Below, one piece after another: positions 27,198 through 34,734 of a DNA stretch of 64,000 nucleotides; position 1 is the first letter of the stretch; each line of letters starts with the position of its first letter. The stretch comes from Candidatus Cryosericum terrychapinii (GTDB lineage Bacteria; Caldisericota; Caldisericia; Cryosericales; Cryosericaceae). The position numbers and the translations under genes are program-made. The notes beneath the pieces are model-generated. The model was not told the DNA's origin and searched no databases. It was given only the letters and a program-made list of their open reading frames with translations. The stretch lies in contig NZ_QXIS01000034.1 in assembly GCF_003570925.1 (NCBI RefSeq), positions 1 through 64,000 on the forward strand, in the 5' to 3' direction.

Positions 27198-29627
27198 TCA
27201 GATGCTCTTGCCGCGCAACGCCGCCAGAACTTTGTCCGGCGTGTAGGGCGTGCGGTGGAGGCGTATCCCAGTCGCATCAAAGATTGCATTGCCGATTGCA
27301 GGGATGGCACCGTTGATGCCGATCTCGGCCACCGATTTGGCGCCCCATGGTCCAGTCGGCTCATAGTTGTCGACGACGATGACCTCGGTCGGCGGCATGT
27401 CGCGGCGAGACAGAATCTTGTAGTCGAACAGCGAGGAATTGGTCATGTTGCCGTGGGATCCAAAATGGTACTCCTCGGTCAGCGCAAATCCTATACCATT
27501 TGCCACCGCTCCCATGATCTGCCCGCGCACCAGGTCGGGGTTGATAGAAACACCGCAGTCGACGGCTGCCACATACTTGAGAACCTCGACCTTTCCTGTG
27601 AGCTCGTCCACTTCGATCTCCACGAAGTGTGCCGCAAAGGGCGGCGGAGAGTATGGGGACACGAACGACTGTGTCGTTGCAATCTGATGCTGATTGATTT
27701 CGTAGTACGCGCGATAGGCAATATCAGATACAGAAACCTTCTTCCCGCTCCGCGCCGACACGACGTTTCCATCGTCCATACGATAGAAGGACAGGATAGG
27801 GTCCGGCTGGGTGTTGTCCCATTCAACCTTGGGCTCTGCAATGACAAGTTGCTGATCCAGCTCCTCCCCCAGCATCTCGGCTGCAACTGAGAAAATCTGA
27901 TTGCGCACTGCCTTGGCCGCTTTGACGACGGCGCCACCCGAGACAAACGTGGTCGAGGAGGCATAGGCTCCGACATCGAACGGTGTCAGATCAGTGTCGC
28001 TGGAGAGAGCGCTGATCTTGTCCATAGTGACCCCCAGGACTTCAGCCGCCATCTGGGACAAAATAGTGTCGGAACCCGTGCCGATATCCGTGGCACCCAT
28101 GGTCAGGAAGTAGCTCCCGTCCTCGTTGAGCTTGATGGAAGCAGAAGCCATGTCGATCAGCGGGATCCCAGAGCCCTGCATGTGCATCGACATGCCGACG
28201 CCACGAACCTTGTGACCGTTGCGCGTGCGCTTGCCGCGTTTCTCTGTCCAGCCGATTGCTTCGGCTCCCAGGTCGATAAGGGTCGGCAGTGAGCTGCTCT
28301 TGATCGTCTGGGCGACTCCCTGACGGCCTTCGCCGAGAGCCTCGAAGATTGGCGAACCTTCTCCGACTCTGATCATGTTCATCTTGCGCAATTCGATGGG
28401 ATCCATGCCCAGTTTTGCGGCCAGATCGTCGATTGTGCACTCGAGAGCAGCGTATCCCTGAGTCGCTCCATACCCTCGGTATGCCCCCGGCACGGGAAGG
28501 TTCGTATAGACTGCATCACCAAAGAACCGGACGTCAGTCGCCTTGTTGTAGAGTGGCAGCGTTTTGCTGCCCGTGTTGGACATGACCGTGAGGCTGTGAC
28601 TGCCATAGGCGCCGGTATTGCTGAGAACGTACATCTTGAGAGCCCTGAAGTGACCCTGCTTGTCACAACCGATGCTCATGTCGATCTTCATCGGGTGACG
28701 GGTCCTGGACGAGACGAACTCCTCCTTGCGGGTCAATTCGATCTCGCACGGGAGACCCGTCTTGATGGTTCCGTAGGCTACAAGGTCGTCAATGAGTATC
28801 TCCTGCTTGGTGCCATAACCGCCGCCGATCCGAGGCTTGACAACACGCAACTTGCTCATGGGAATGTCAAGAACCCTCGAGACGATACGGCGTGCGTGCC
28901 AGGGGACCTGTGTGCTCGAAACGATAACGACCTTCCCCATGTCGTCCGTATAAGCGAACGCCGTGTGCGTCTCCATCGGGGTGTGCTGAGCATAGTGCGT
29001 CTGGAACGTCTCAGAGATGGTCACCTCGGATTCCGCCAACGCTTTGTCGACGTCGCCAACGTTGATGTCCAAATGCGCTGCAACGTTATGCGCCGAATCA
29101 TAGGCACCCTTTGGATCCTCAGGATGCACGATCGGAGCTCCCGGCTTCATGGCATCGTCGGCGTCAAGAACAGCAGGCTCTTCCTTGAAGCTCACCTTGA
29201 TAAGCCTGAGCGCCTGTTCTGCAATATCTATGGAATCCGCAAAAACAGCAGCCACACGGTCACCCACGAAGCGCACACGCTCCGTGAACATCTGGTTGTC
29301 GTACGGCGAAGGCTCTGGCCAACCCTGTCCAGCCGTCGTGTAGAACGTACGCGGCGTATTCTTCCAGGTCAGTACGAGGCGAACACCAGGCAGTGCCTCT
29401 GCAGCACTGGTATCGATCGAGATAATAACACCATTAGCGATCGAGCTGGTCAGAATCCTTCCATGCAGACGGTTCGGAAAATCACGTGCCGCGATATCGT
29501 CCGTGTACATCGGGGCTCCACTGGCCAGAGCGTAGCCATCAACCTTGTCGACGGACTTGCCGACTACATGCGTCGCCGGGTACGACCCTTCGGTCAGGTG
29601 ACGGAAACCCTTTCTCTCGATGCTCAT
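27198..29627 (-). CDS. Molybdenum hydroxylase, molybdopterin-binding large subunit (xanthine dehydrogenase/aldehyde oxidase family)
   Basis: ATG 29627 overlaps the small-subunit stop (ATGA) and gives 809 residues. The N-terminal hammerhead domain (GKSVDKVDGYALASGAPMYTDDI) is followed by the molybdopterin domain with RIGGGYGTKQE near 260, GAYRGYGATQGYAALE near 385, GTGSDT near 545 and the active-site region PWGAKSVAEIGINGAIPAI, with the catalytic Glu near 777. It works with the 2Fe-2S and FAD subunits encoded immediately upstream. The substrate (purine, aldehyde, nicotinate or aromatic-CoA) cannot be told from motifs. The cofactor enzyme MobA is encoded in the neighbouring hydrogenase operon. 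Confidence 0.9.
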   Translation of the reverse strand: MSIERKGFRHLTEGSYPATHVVGKSVDKVDGYALASGAPMYTDDIAARDFPNRLHGRILTSSIANGVIISIDTSAAEALPGVRLVLTWKNTPRTFYTTAGQGWPEPSPYDNQMFTERVRFVGDRVAAVFADSIDIAEQALRLIKVSFKEEPAVLDADDAMKPGAPIVHPEDPKGAYDSAHNVAAHLDINVGDVDKALAESEVTISETFQTHYAQHTPMETHTAFAYTDDMGKVVIVSSTQVPWHARRIVSRVLDIPMSKLRVVKPRIGGGYGTKQEILIDDLVAYGTIKTGLPCEIELTRKEEFVSSRTRHPMKIDMSIGCDKQGHFRALKMYVLSNTGAYGSHSLTVMSNTGSKTLPLYNKATDVRFFGDAVYTNLPVPGAYRGYGATQGYAALECTIDDLAAKLGMDPIELRKMNMIRVGEGSPIFEALGEGRQGVAQTIKSSSLPTLIDLGAEAIGWTEKRGKRTRNGHKVRGVGMSMHMQGSGIPLIDMASASIKLNEDGSYFLTMGATDIGTGSDTILSQMAAEVLGVTMDKISALSSDTDLTPFDVGAYASSTTFVSGGAVVKAAKAVRNQIFSVAAEMLGEELDQQLVIAEPKVEWDNTQPDPILSFYRMDDGNVVSARSGKKVSVSDIAYRAYYEINQHQIATTQSFVSPYSPPPFAAHFVEIEVDELTGKVEVLKYVAAVDCGVSINPDLVRGQIMGAVANGIGFALTEEYHFGSHGNMTNSSLFDYKILSRRDMPPTEVIVVDNYEPTGPWGAKSVAEIGINGAIPAIGNAIFDATGIRLHRTPYTPDKVLAALRGKSI

Positions 29628-30097
29628 TTCTTGTCCCCTTTCCGGAGCTGCGCGGCGGCATCGAGGACTGCCTCGACCTGCTGTTCGTACCCAGTGCATC
29701 GACAGTAGTTGCTGTCCATCGCCAACCGGATCTCTTCTTCGGTGGGATCAGGATTTTCGTCCAGCAACGCCTTGGCAGATGTGATGGCGCCAGGCACGCA
29801 GTATCCACACTGGACAGCGCCGTTCTTCACAAACGCTTCCTGAAGGACGTGCGGATGAGCCTGATCCCCAATGCCGCGCACGGTCGTCACGGCGTGTCCG
29901 TCGGCTTTGGCGACCAGTATCAAGCATGAAGCGACAGGCCGCCCGTCCAGCAAGACGGTGCACGCGCCGCAGTCCCCCGAGTGACAGCTGCCCTTCACCT
30001 CGAGGTAACCCTCGCGCCGCAGGACATCGAGCAGGACCTCGCCCGGTTGAATATCAAAAGAACGTTCAACAGTATTCACATTTATCGAAATAGTCAT
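29624..30097 (-). CDS. Molybdenum hydroxylase, 2[2Fe-2S] small subunit
   Basis: A 157-residue electron-transfer subunit with two [2Fe-2S] domains. The N-terminal plant-type ferredoxin has Cys38, 43, 46 and 58 (GSCHSGDCGACTVLLDG...ASC). The C-terminal helical domain has Cys97, 100, 132 and 134 (QCGYC and YCRC). Both ends overlap neighbours by four bases (FAD subunit before, Mo subunit after), giving a tightly coupled three-gene unit. It passes electrons from the Mo site to FAD. Confidence 0.94.
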   Translation of the reverse strand: MTISINVNTVERSFDIQPGEVLLDVLRREGYLEVKGSCHSGDCGACTVLLDGRPVASCLILVAKADGHAVTTVRGIGDQAHPHVLQEAFVKNGAVQCGYCVPGAITSAKALLDENPDPTEEEIRLAMDSNYCRCTGYEQQVEAVLDAAAQLRKGDKK

Positions 30098-30927
30098 TGT
30101 GCCACTCCCGTCATGTGCTCATCCAGGTTTACGATAGCCGCTCGCACCAGCTCACGCCGGAACTCGCCCGTCGCACGAAGGTCAGTCCCGACCTCGACAA
30201 GATCAGGAGCCATCTCCGCCAGTCTCGCGAACGTCTCATGCGACAACGACTTTCCGACAAGTTCTTCAGAGAGTCGGGGGTAGAGAGCAGCATGACCCGG
30301 GCGCCCGGCGAAGACCAGGTTGGCCGCTGTCATGACCTTGCCGTCACAGTTCACAAGCGCTGAGAAGTGCAGCGTCGAAATGTCCTGCTGGGTACGTGTG
30401 AACCGCCATAGGAATCCCCTCGATCCGGCATTCCCTGCCGACAGCAGAACACCCTTGATGATCGCCCCCGGCTGCTTTGCTTCGATGTAGTCAGAGAGAG
30501 GCGTGATGCGCTCAGTACCGTCAAACAGTCGCACCTGTGCACCCAGGGCAACGAGATGGGGCACGACGTCATTCCACGGCTGGTTGCGCCCAATGACTCC
30601 GCCGACGGTGATCATGTCCCGCAGGTTATTATGAGCGATATGGCCCGCCCACCAGGCAAGCGAACCCCCAGCATACTGCCTGATGTCTGCGCTGCGACTG
30701 ATCGTCGTGAGTGTGGTCTGAGAACCGATCTCGATCCCTTCCCGGCTTGCTGCAATATAGTCGAGACCACAGTGAGACAGATCGATCAGGGTCGTGATCT
30801 CCGGGTTCCGGCGAAGGACCAGCTCCACGCCACCGCCAACATACGCGGCGACAGGGCCCAGCTGCTTCGCTTTGGCGAAAGCATCCTCCAAGGATGTTGC
30901 ATGATAGTACTGGGTGATTCTGCCCAT
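30094..30927 (-). CDS. Molybdenum hydroxylase, FAD-binding medium subunit
   Basis: A 277-residue FAD_binding_5/CO_deh_flav_C protein. AYVGGGVELVLRR near residue 28 is the first FAD-contact motif, LIDLSHCGLDYI and IEIGSQTTLTTI follow, and NNLRDMITVGGVIGRNQPWND near 100-118 is the second. The C-terminal domain runs from about 170. It is the first gene of the hydroxylase operon, with GGAGG 6-10 bases upstream of ATG 30927. The 147-base gap upstream contains the hairpin at the end of rex and AT-rich -10-like sequences (30962-30972), so a separate promoter is likely but not clearly defined. Confidence 0.92.
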   Translation of the reverse strand: MGRITQYYHATSLEDAFAKAKQLGPVAAYVGGGVELVLRRNPEITTLIDLSHCGLDYIAASREGIEIGSQTTLTTISRSADIRQYAGGSLAWWAGHIAHNNLRDMITVGGVIGRNQPWNDVVPHLVALGAQVRLFDGTERITPLSDYIEAKQPGAIIKGVLLSAGNAGSRGFLWRFTRTQQDISTLHFSALVNCDGKVMTAANLVFAGRPGHAALYPRLSEELVGKSLSHETFARLAEMAPDLVEVGTDLRATGEFRRELVRAAIVNLDEHMTGVAQ

Positions 30928-31050
30928 GCGGGCCTCCTCGCAAACAGCACTGATAATCTTTTGTATATTGTACCCTCGCGAAAAGGGTTGGAAGCATCAC
31001 CGTCGTCGCATTTGTGCGAGCCGGACGTATGAATGTCTACACACACCCGG

Positions 31051-31083
31051 AACGAGTAGTGCCCAAGCAGTCCCCTACTCGTT
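31051..31083 (-). terminator. Hairpin overlapping the rex stop codon
   Basis: AACGAGTAG (minus strand, containing the rex stop) pairs with CTACTCGTT after a 15-base loop, giving a 9-bp stem. No U-tract follows. It may end or trim the long hydrogenase transcript. Confidence 0.45.
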
Positions 31084-31782
31084 GTGTGACGCGGCATCAA
31101 TCTGGATCTGCTCCTCCCGCGCCCGCTGCTCAGCACTCTGGATATAGAATGACAGCTTGAGGAACTCCTGCGAGAGATCAACCGACAGCATTGGAACCTT
31201 CTCCGGGACCTTGATGCTCTGAGGTGCGAAGTTGAGGATACCGCGAATCCCCGCCTCGCAGAGGATCCGGGCGACGTTTCGGGCACTGGACGCAGGAACG
31301 GCGATAACCCCGATGGCGATGTGCTCGCGGCGAACAATAGTCTTCAACTCATCAATGGAGTACACAGGTATGCGCTCTACGTGCGTTCCGATCTTGCGCG
31401 GATCCCTATCAAACGCTGCGACATACCTGAATCCCCACTTCTGAACCATACGGCTGGACATGAGCGCTGTGCCGAGGGAGCCTACGCCAACGATACAGCA
31501 CTTCCACCGTTCGACGCCACGCCCGAAGATGGCTTCGACTTCGGTCTTCAGATGAGCGACATCGTATCCGGTGCCACGTTTGCCAAATCGACCAAAGACT
31601 GACAAGTCCTGTCTCACCTGTTCAGCGCTCACCCCGGTCAGCGAAGCCAGCTCCCGCGACGAAAGTGTCGACGCGCCTTGCTGCTCAAGGTATGTGAGAC
31701 AGCGCAGATACGTGGCCATACGCGAAACGGTCGCCTTTGATACGTCTTCCAATCCGTATTTTTTCACCACCAGCACCCTCAC
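31075..31782 (-). CDS. rex: Redox-sensing transcriptional repressor Rex
   Basis: Rex dimers bind operators when NADH/NAD+ is low and release DNA when NADH binds. The N-terminal winged helix (VSRMATYLRCLTYLEQQGASTLSSRELASLTGVSAEQVRQDLSVFGRFG, residues ~20-68) and the Rossmann domain with IVGVGSLGTALM near 99 and AFDRDPRKIG are both complete. The C-terminal swap helix (LSVDLSQEFLKLSFYIQ) is also present. The GTG start at 31782 overlaps the previous stop as GTGA; GTG 31764 is an alternative. It is the last gene of the hydrogenase operon, and a Rex-like site overlaps that operon's promoter at 43351-43366. Confidence 0.95.
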   Translation of the reverse strand: MRVLVVKKYGLEDVSKATVSRMATYLRCLTYLEQQGASTLSSRELASLTGVSAEQVRQDLSVFGRFGKRGTGYDVAHLKTEVEAIFGRGVERWKCCIVGVGSLGTALMSSRMVQKWGFRYVAAFDRDPRKIGTHVERIPVYSIDELKTIVRREHIAIGVIAVPASSARNVARILCEAGIRGILNFAPQSIKVPEKVPMLSVDLSQEFLKLSFYIQSAEQRAREEQIQIDAASHNE

Positions 31783-32360
31783 GTACCGTCCTGACCGGAT
31801 CCGCCACTGCTGCCTTGGACCACATCGCGCTCCTGTTCGCGCAAGAACTCCAGAAGTAGCATCTGCGCTTGAGGATCAGACATTTCTTCCGACGAAAAAA
31901 CTGCTCGCAGTTCCTCGGTACCAACAGAATATGCCATATCTCCTTCTGCACGATGGATATGCCAACACACTGCACCGTCAGAGATGAGCAAAGCAAAAAT
32001 GGTCGATGCCAGGTCTCCAAACGGCAGACAATCAATGTGGTCCGTATGAAATGTTGCCCTGAGTGTCGTTCCCTCACCCGAAACACTCTTTAGATCGACT
32101 CCTCCACCGGTCAACTCTGTGTTTTCCTTGAGGAATGGCAATCCAAGGCCGAACCTCCTGATGTTGTGCGGTCGCGTGGTAAAGAACGGATCAAACACAC
32201 GTGTGCGTCTATCGGCGTCCATCCCACAGCCGTTGTCCCGAACGGTAAAGACAAACAGGTGGTCAGCTGGGTCATGGTCAATGTCGAGCCATATATGGGT
32301 GGCTCCAGCCGTCACACTGTTGGAAGCAATGTCCAGGACATGATCCGCTATCGTCCTCAT
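31779..32360 (-). CDS. HATPase_c protein without a phosphoacceptor domain
   Basis: A 193-residue protein whose first ~115 residues form a GHKL-type ATP-binding domain: N-box-like HVLDIASNSVTAGA, G1 VRDNGCGMDAD, F-box FDPFFTTRP and G2 RRFGLGLPFLKENTEL. There is no histidine phosphotransfer domain, so it is not a complete sensor kinase. The C-terminal half is unassigned and acidic. It overlaps the PHP gene upstream and rex downstream by four bases each. Similar orphan ATPase genes accompany [FeFe]-hydrogenase clusters of anaerobes; a regulatory role is inferred. Confidence 0.78.
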   Translation of the reverse strand: MRTIADHVLDIASNSVTAGATHIWLDIDHDPADHLFVFTVRDNGCGMDADRRTRVFDPFFTTRPHNIRRFGLGLPFLKENTELTGGGVDLKSVSGEGTTLRATFHTDHIDCLPFGDLASTIFALLISDGAVCWHIHRAEGDMAYSVGTEELRAVFSSEEMSDPQAQMLLLEFLREQERDVVQGSSGGSGQDGT

Positions 32361-33088
32361 AGGAGCCTTGCTCCTCTTCCATTCTCGTGCCGAAGGGCCA
32401 TGAGTACTTCATGAACAGTCAACTCCTCGATTTCGAGGACATACCTGGGAGGGCTGATGGAATCAAGGTTGTGAGCATCGCTGTTCGAGACGAACTGCGG
32501 GTGACCAGGAAGCTGTGACGCAATTCTCTCGATGTTGACCTTGTGGGCGATCTCATAGGTGGGAAACTCCATGTCTGGCGTCACCATCCCCAACTGGTAC
32601 AGAAGCCCAAAACGGCGATCCAGATGACTCGGCACGACGACGCCGCCCAACTGTTCGACAAGCCCTCTCAGTTCCTCGAGACTCAACAGACTCGCCACAG
32701 AAAGCAGAAAGGGAAACTGGCCTACAAACTCGTCCCGTTCATTGCAGACAAGCTGATAGCCAAAACGTTCGGGGTCGTTGACGATACGCGGGTACGATGC
32801 CAGCAGTCTGCGACTGAATTTCCAGAGGACATCCATCGTCTCGAAATAGCAGAGCAGGTGGACTTCCTCCATAGTGGTAGCTTCTATCCCTGGCACGAGC
32901 AGGATACCACTCCGCCGAAATGCCCGCTGAAATGCCGGCACGTTGCACGCCGCATTGTGGTCGGTCAGAGAGGCAACCCGTATCCCGCGCGCAGCGAGCC
33001 GCCCCGTCACCTCGCCCGGCAGCATCGTAATATCTGCACACGGTGACAGACACGAATGCAGGTGCAGGTCTCCGGCTACCTCCAGCAC
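32357..33088 (-). CDS. PHP-domain metal-dependent phosphoesterase
   Basis: A 243-residue PHP protein with DLHLHSCLSPCAD near residue 7, SLTDHNA near 41, VPGIEATTMEEVHLLCYF near 65, VVPSHLDRR near 152 and FVSNSDAHNLDSI near 199. Together these supply the His/Asp/Glu trinuclear metal ligands. Relatives hydrolyse phosphoesters such as 5'-nucleotides, histidinol phosphate or 3',5'-nucleoside bisphosphates. Here it lies 3 bases after a DRTGG-like gene and overlaps an ATPase-domain gene, within the hydrogenase operon, so a signalling or nucleotide-turnover role is likely. The substrate is unknown. Confidence 0.85.
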   Translation of the reverse strand: MLEVAGDLHLHSCLSPCADITMLPGEVTGRLAARGIRVASLTDHNAACNVPAFQRAFRRSGILLVPGIEATTMEEVHLLCYFETMDVLWKFSRRLLASYPRIVNDPERFGYQLVCNERDEFVGQFPFLLSVASLLSLEELRGLVEQLGGVVVPSHLDRRFGLLYQLGMVTPDMEFPTYEIAHKVNIERIASQLPGHPQFVSNSDAHNLDSISPPRYVLEIEELTVHEVLMALRHENGRGARLL

Positions 33089-33091
33089 AAG

Positions 33092-33424
33092 TTACCTCAG
33101 CCCAAGGACGTAGAGCTTCCCAGAAACGACATACGCTGAATCCTTCGAATAGAGGATCGTCAGGTGCTCCTTTGCGGCACGCTCGACCACGTCGGATTCG
33201 CAAGTTCGTCCCTCGCAGACGATGACGACGCTGATGCCGACCATCGCTGCAACAGCGATGACATTGACGTGCGTCTGGATGGTCGCCCAGGCCGATCCCG
33301 GAGCAGCCTTGGCGATGACTTCCGAGAGCAGGTCGCAGGTATACCCTGACGTTACCAGCCGTGTTGTGTCACCATCGACTGCGACGTCCGCACCCACTGA
33401 ATCAATAACGTCATGGACTGTCAT
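33092..33424 (-). CDS. DRTGG-like small protein (copy 2)
   Basis: A 110-residue protein without membrane spans. Its layout (VTSGYTCDLLSEVIAKAAPGSAWATIQTHVNVIAVAAMVGISVVIVCEGRTCESDVVERAAKEHL and the end SGKLYVLGLR) resembles the DRTGG domain found beside CBS domains and serine kinases. A related 112-residue protein is encoded 1 kb upstream at 34366-34704 and ends in SGKLYARGLSG, so the two are paralogues. It lies 8 bases after the CBS/ATPase gene. A ligand-binding regulatory role is inferred. Confidence 0.65.
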   Translation of the reverse strand: MTVHDVIDSVGADVAVDGDTTRLVTSGYTCDLLSEVIAKAAPGSAWATIQTHVNVIAVAAMVGISVVIVCEGRTCESDVVERAAKEHLTILYSKDSAYVVSGKLYVLGLR

Positions 33425-33432
33425 ATTGCCTC

Positions 33433-34362
33433 CTATTCCTTGCCCGCCAGGAAGATCATCTCGAGTTTGGTGGGCTTGTCTTTGCCTGAGATAATCACGA
33501 GGTGGTCGGAGAACCTACGGATATTCGCTAGACCCATGCCTGCACCAAACCCCATCTCTCTGATTGCATCAGTCGCGGTGGACCAGCCTTCCTTCATCGC
33601 AAGATCGATGTTCTCGATTCCAGGTCCCTCGTCTTCCACGCGTACGATGATCTCTCCATTGCGAGCAATGGCCCGGAGTGAACCCTGACCACCCGCATGG
33701 ATACAAACATTCATCTCTGCTTCGTAGGCGCAGACGCTCGCCCGTCGAACAACGGACTCACCGAAACCCTTGGTCTGGAGGAACACCTTGAGCCGAGCCG
33801 AGCCTTCGCCAGCATTCTCAAGCCCTATACAGCTTATGTCATACACAAAGTCTGCACTGTTCTCGAACTCTTTCGAGAGGGCCGAGAAGCTGCCGAGGGT
33901 CATCGTGCGTCGCTGGTCGTGGACGTACACCGAGTAAAAACTGCGAATGATCGCCGACAGGACGTCGGTGTCCGTGATCATGCCCACCAGCTTGCCATCT
34001 TCTTCGACCACTGGAAAACGCCCAAACTTGAAGCGCTGGAAACAGGACAGGATTGTCTCAAAGGTGTCATGAGCATGCAGAGAGATCACATCGCGTACCA
34101 TGACTGAGTCAACAGAGTCAGCCAGACGCCCGTCGGCAAGCGCCTCAATGATCTTCGAGACCGAAATGAGCCCCACCAACCGAAAGTCGGCATCGACGAT
34201 AGGCACTCCGGAAATCGACTTTTCCCGCATGAGAATGCGGGCTGCTGCAACACGATCCTCAGGGTGAAGAGCATGCACGGTGGTAGACATGATACCGGAA
34301 GCGTCCAGATTGCTGAACAGCTCCAGATACCGCAGTGCTTCTACACTCCGCTCAAGAGACAT
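33433..34362 (-). CDS. CBS-pair protein with C-terminal RsbW-like ATPase domain
   Basis: Residues ~20-140 hold two CBS domains (GIMSTTVHALHPEDRVAAARILM and MVRDVISLHAHDTFETILSCF, each with a GVPIVD/GRFPVVEEDG core), which normally bind adenosyl ligands. Residues ~165-305 form a GHKL-type ATP-binding domain of anti-sigma/switch-kinase style: SVCAYEAEMNVCIHAGGQG (N-box), VRVEDEGPGIENI (G1) and GFGAGMGLANIRRFSD (G2). It has no transmembrane or phosphoacceptor region. Flanked on both sides by DRTGG-like proteins and a PHP enzyme, it looks like the centre of a small signalling cassette tied to hydrogenase expression. Confidence 0.82.
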   Translation of the reverse strand: MSLERSVEALRYLELFSNLDASGIMSTTVHALHPEDRVAAARILMREKSISGVPIVDADFRLVGLISVSKIIEALADGRLADSVDSVMVRDVISLHAHDTFETILSCFQRFKFGRFPVVEEDGKLVGMITDTDVLSAIIRSFYSVYVHDQRRTMTLGSFSALSKEFENSADFVYDISCIGLENAGEGSARLKVFLQTKGFGESVVRRASVCAYEAEMNVCIHAGGQGSLRAIARNGEIIVRVEDEGPGIENIDLAMKEGWSTATDAIREMGFGAGMGLANIRRFSDHLVIISGKDKPTKLEMIFLAGKE

Positions 34363-34365
34363 CTA

Positions 34366-34704
34366 CTATCCAGAGAGACCTCGGGCATAGAGCTTTCCCG
34401 ACGCCACGTACATGATGTCATGTGTCGTCAGAACGACAATGCCTGTCGTGCGTGCCAAATCAGCGACATACTGGGGCACGTCCTTGCCTCTTACCACGAG
34501 GATGGCTGGCAGGTCAAGCATCTGTGCCGTTCGAATAATCTGAGGAGTAGTCAACCCGGTGATGAGCAGCGTATCGGGACGGCTCATCGCCAGTACGTCA
34601 CTCATGAGGTCTGATGCAAACGCGTGGTGTACCTCGATATCCGCCAGTTGTTCGCCCACGACACACGTTGCACCGGTAATCTCAAGAACTTCAGTCAGTT
34701 TCAA
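34366..34704 (-). CDS. DRTGG-like small protein (copy 1)
   Basis: A 112-residue soluble protein (MKLTEVLEITGATCVVGEQLADIEV ... LITGLTTPQIIRTAQMLDLPAILVVRGKDVP ... HDIMYVASGKLYARGLSG), paralogous to the one encoded at 33092-33424. It fits DRTGG-like domains. It lies 30 bases after the second NuoF-like gene and 3 bases before the CBS/ATPase gene. It probably binds a nucleotide or protein partner in the same regulatory cassette. Confidence 0.65.
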   Translation of the reverse strand: MKLTEVLEITGATCVVGEQLADIEVHHAFASDLMSDVLAMSRPDTLLITGLTTPQIIRTAQMLDLPAILVVRGKDVPQYVADLARTTGIVVLTTHDIMYVASGKLYARGLSG

Positions 34705-34734
34705 GTCGACTACTCCTCTCCAGACGTTACCCTT

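Noticed and set aside
28596-29708. A 370-codon open frame on the plus strand
   Set aside because: It is antisense to the molybdenum hydroxylase large subunit, shows no recognisable motif, and arises from the GC-rich codon pattern of the real gene.
30962-30972. TTGTATATTGTA as a Rex site or promoter for the molybdenum hydroxylase operon
   Set aside because: It is AT-rich and -10-like, but I could not find a matching -35 or a proper Rex palindrome.
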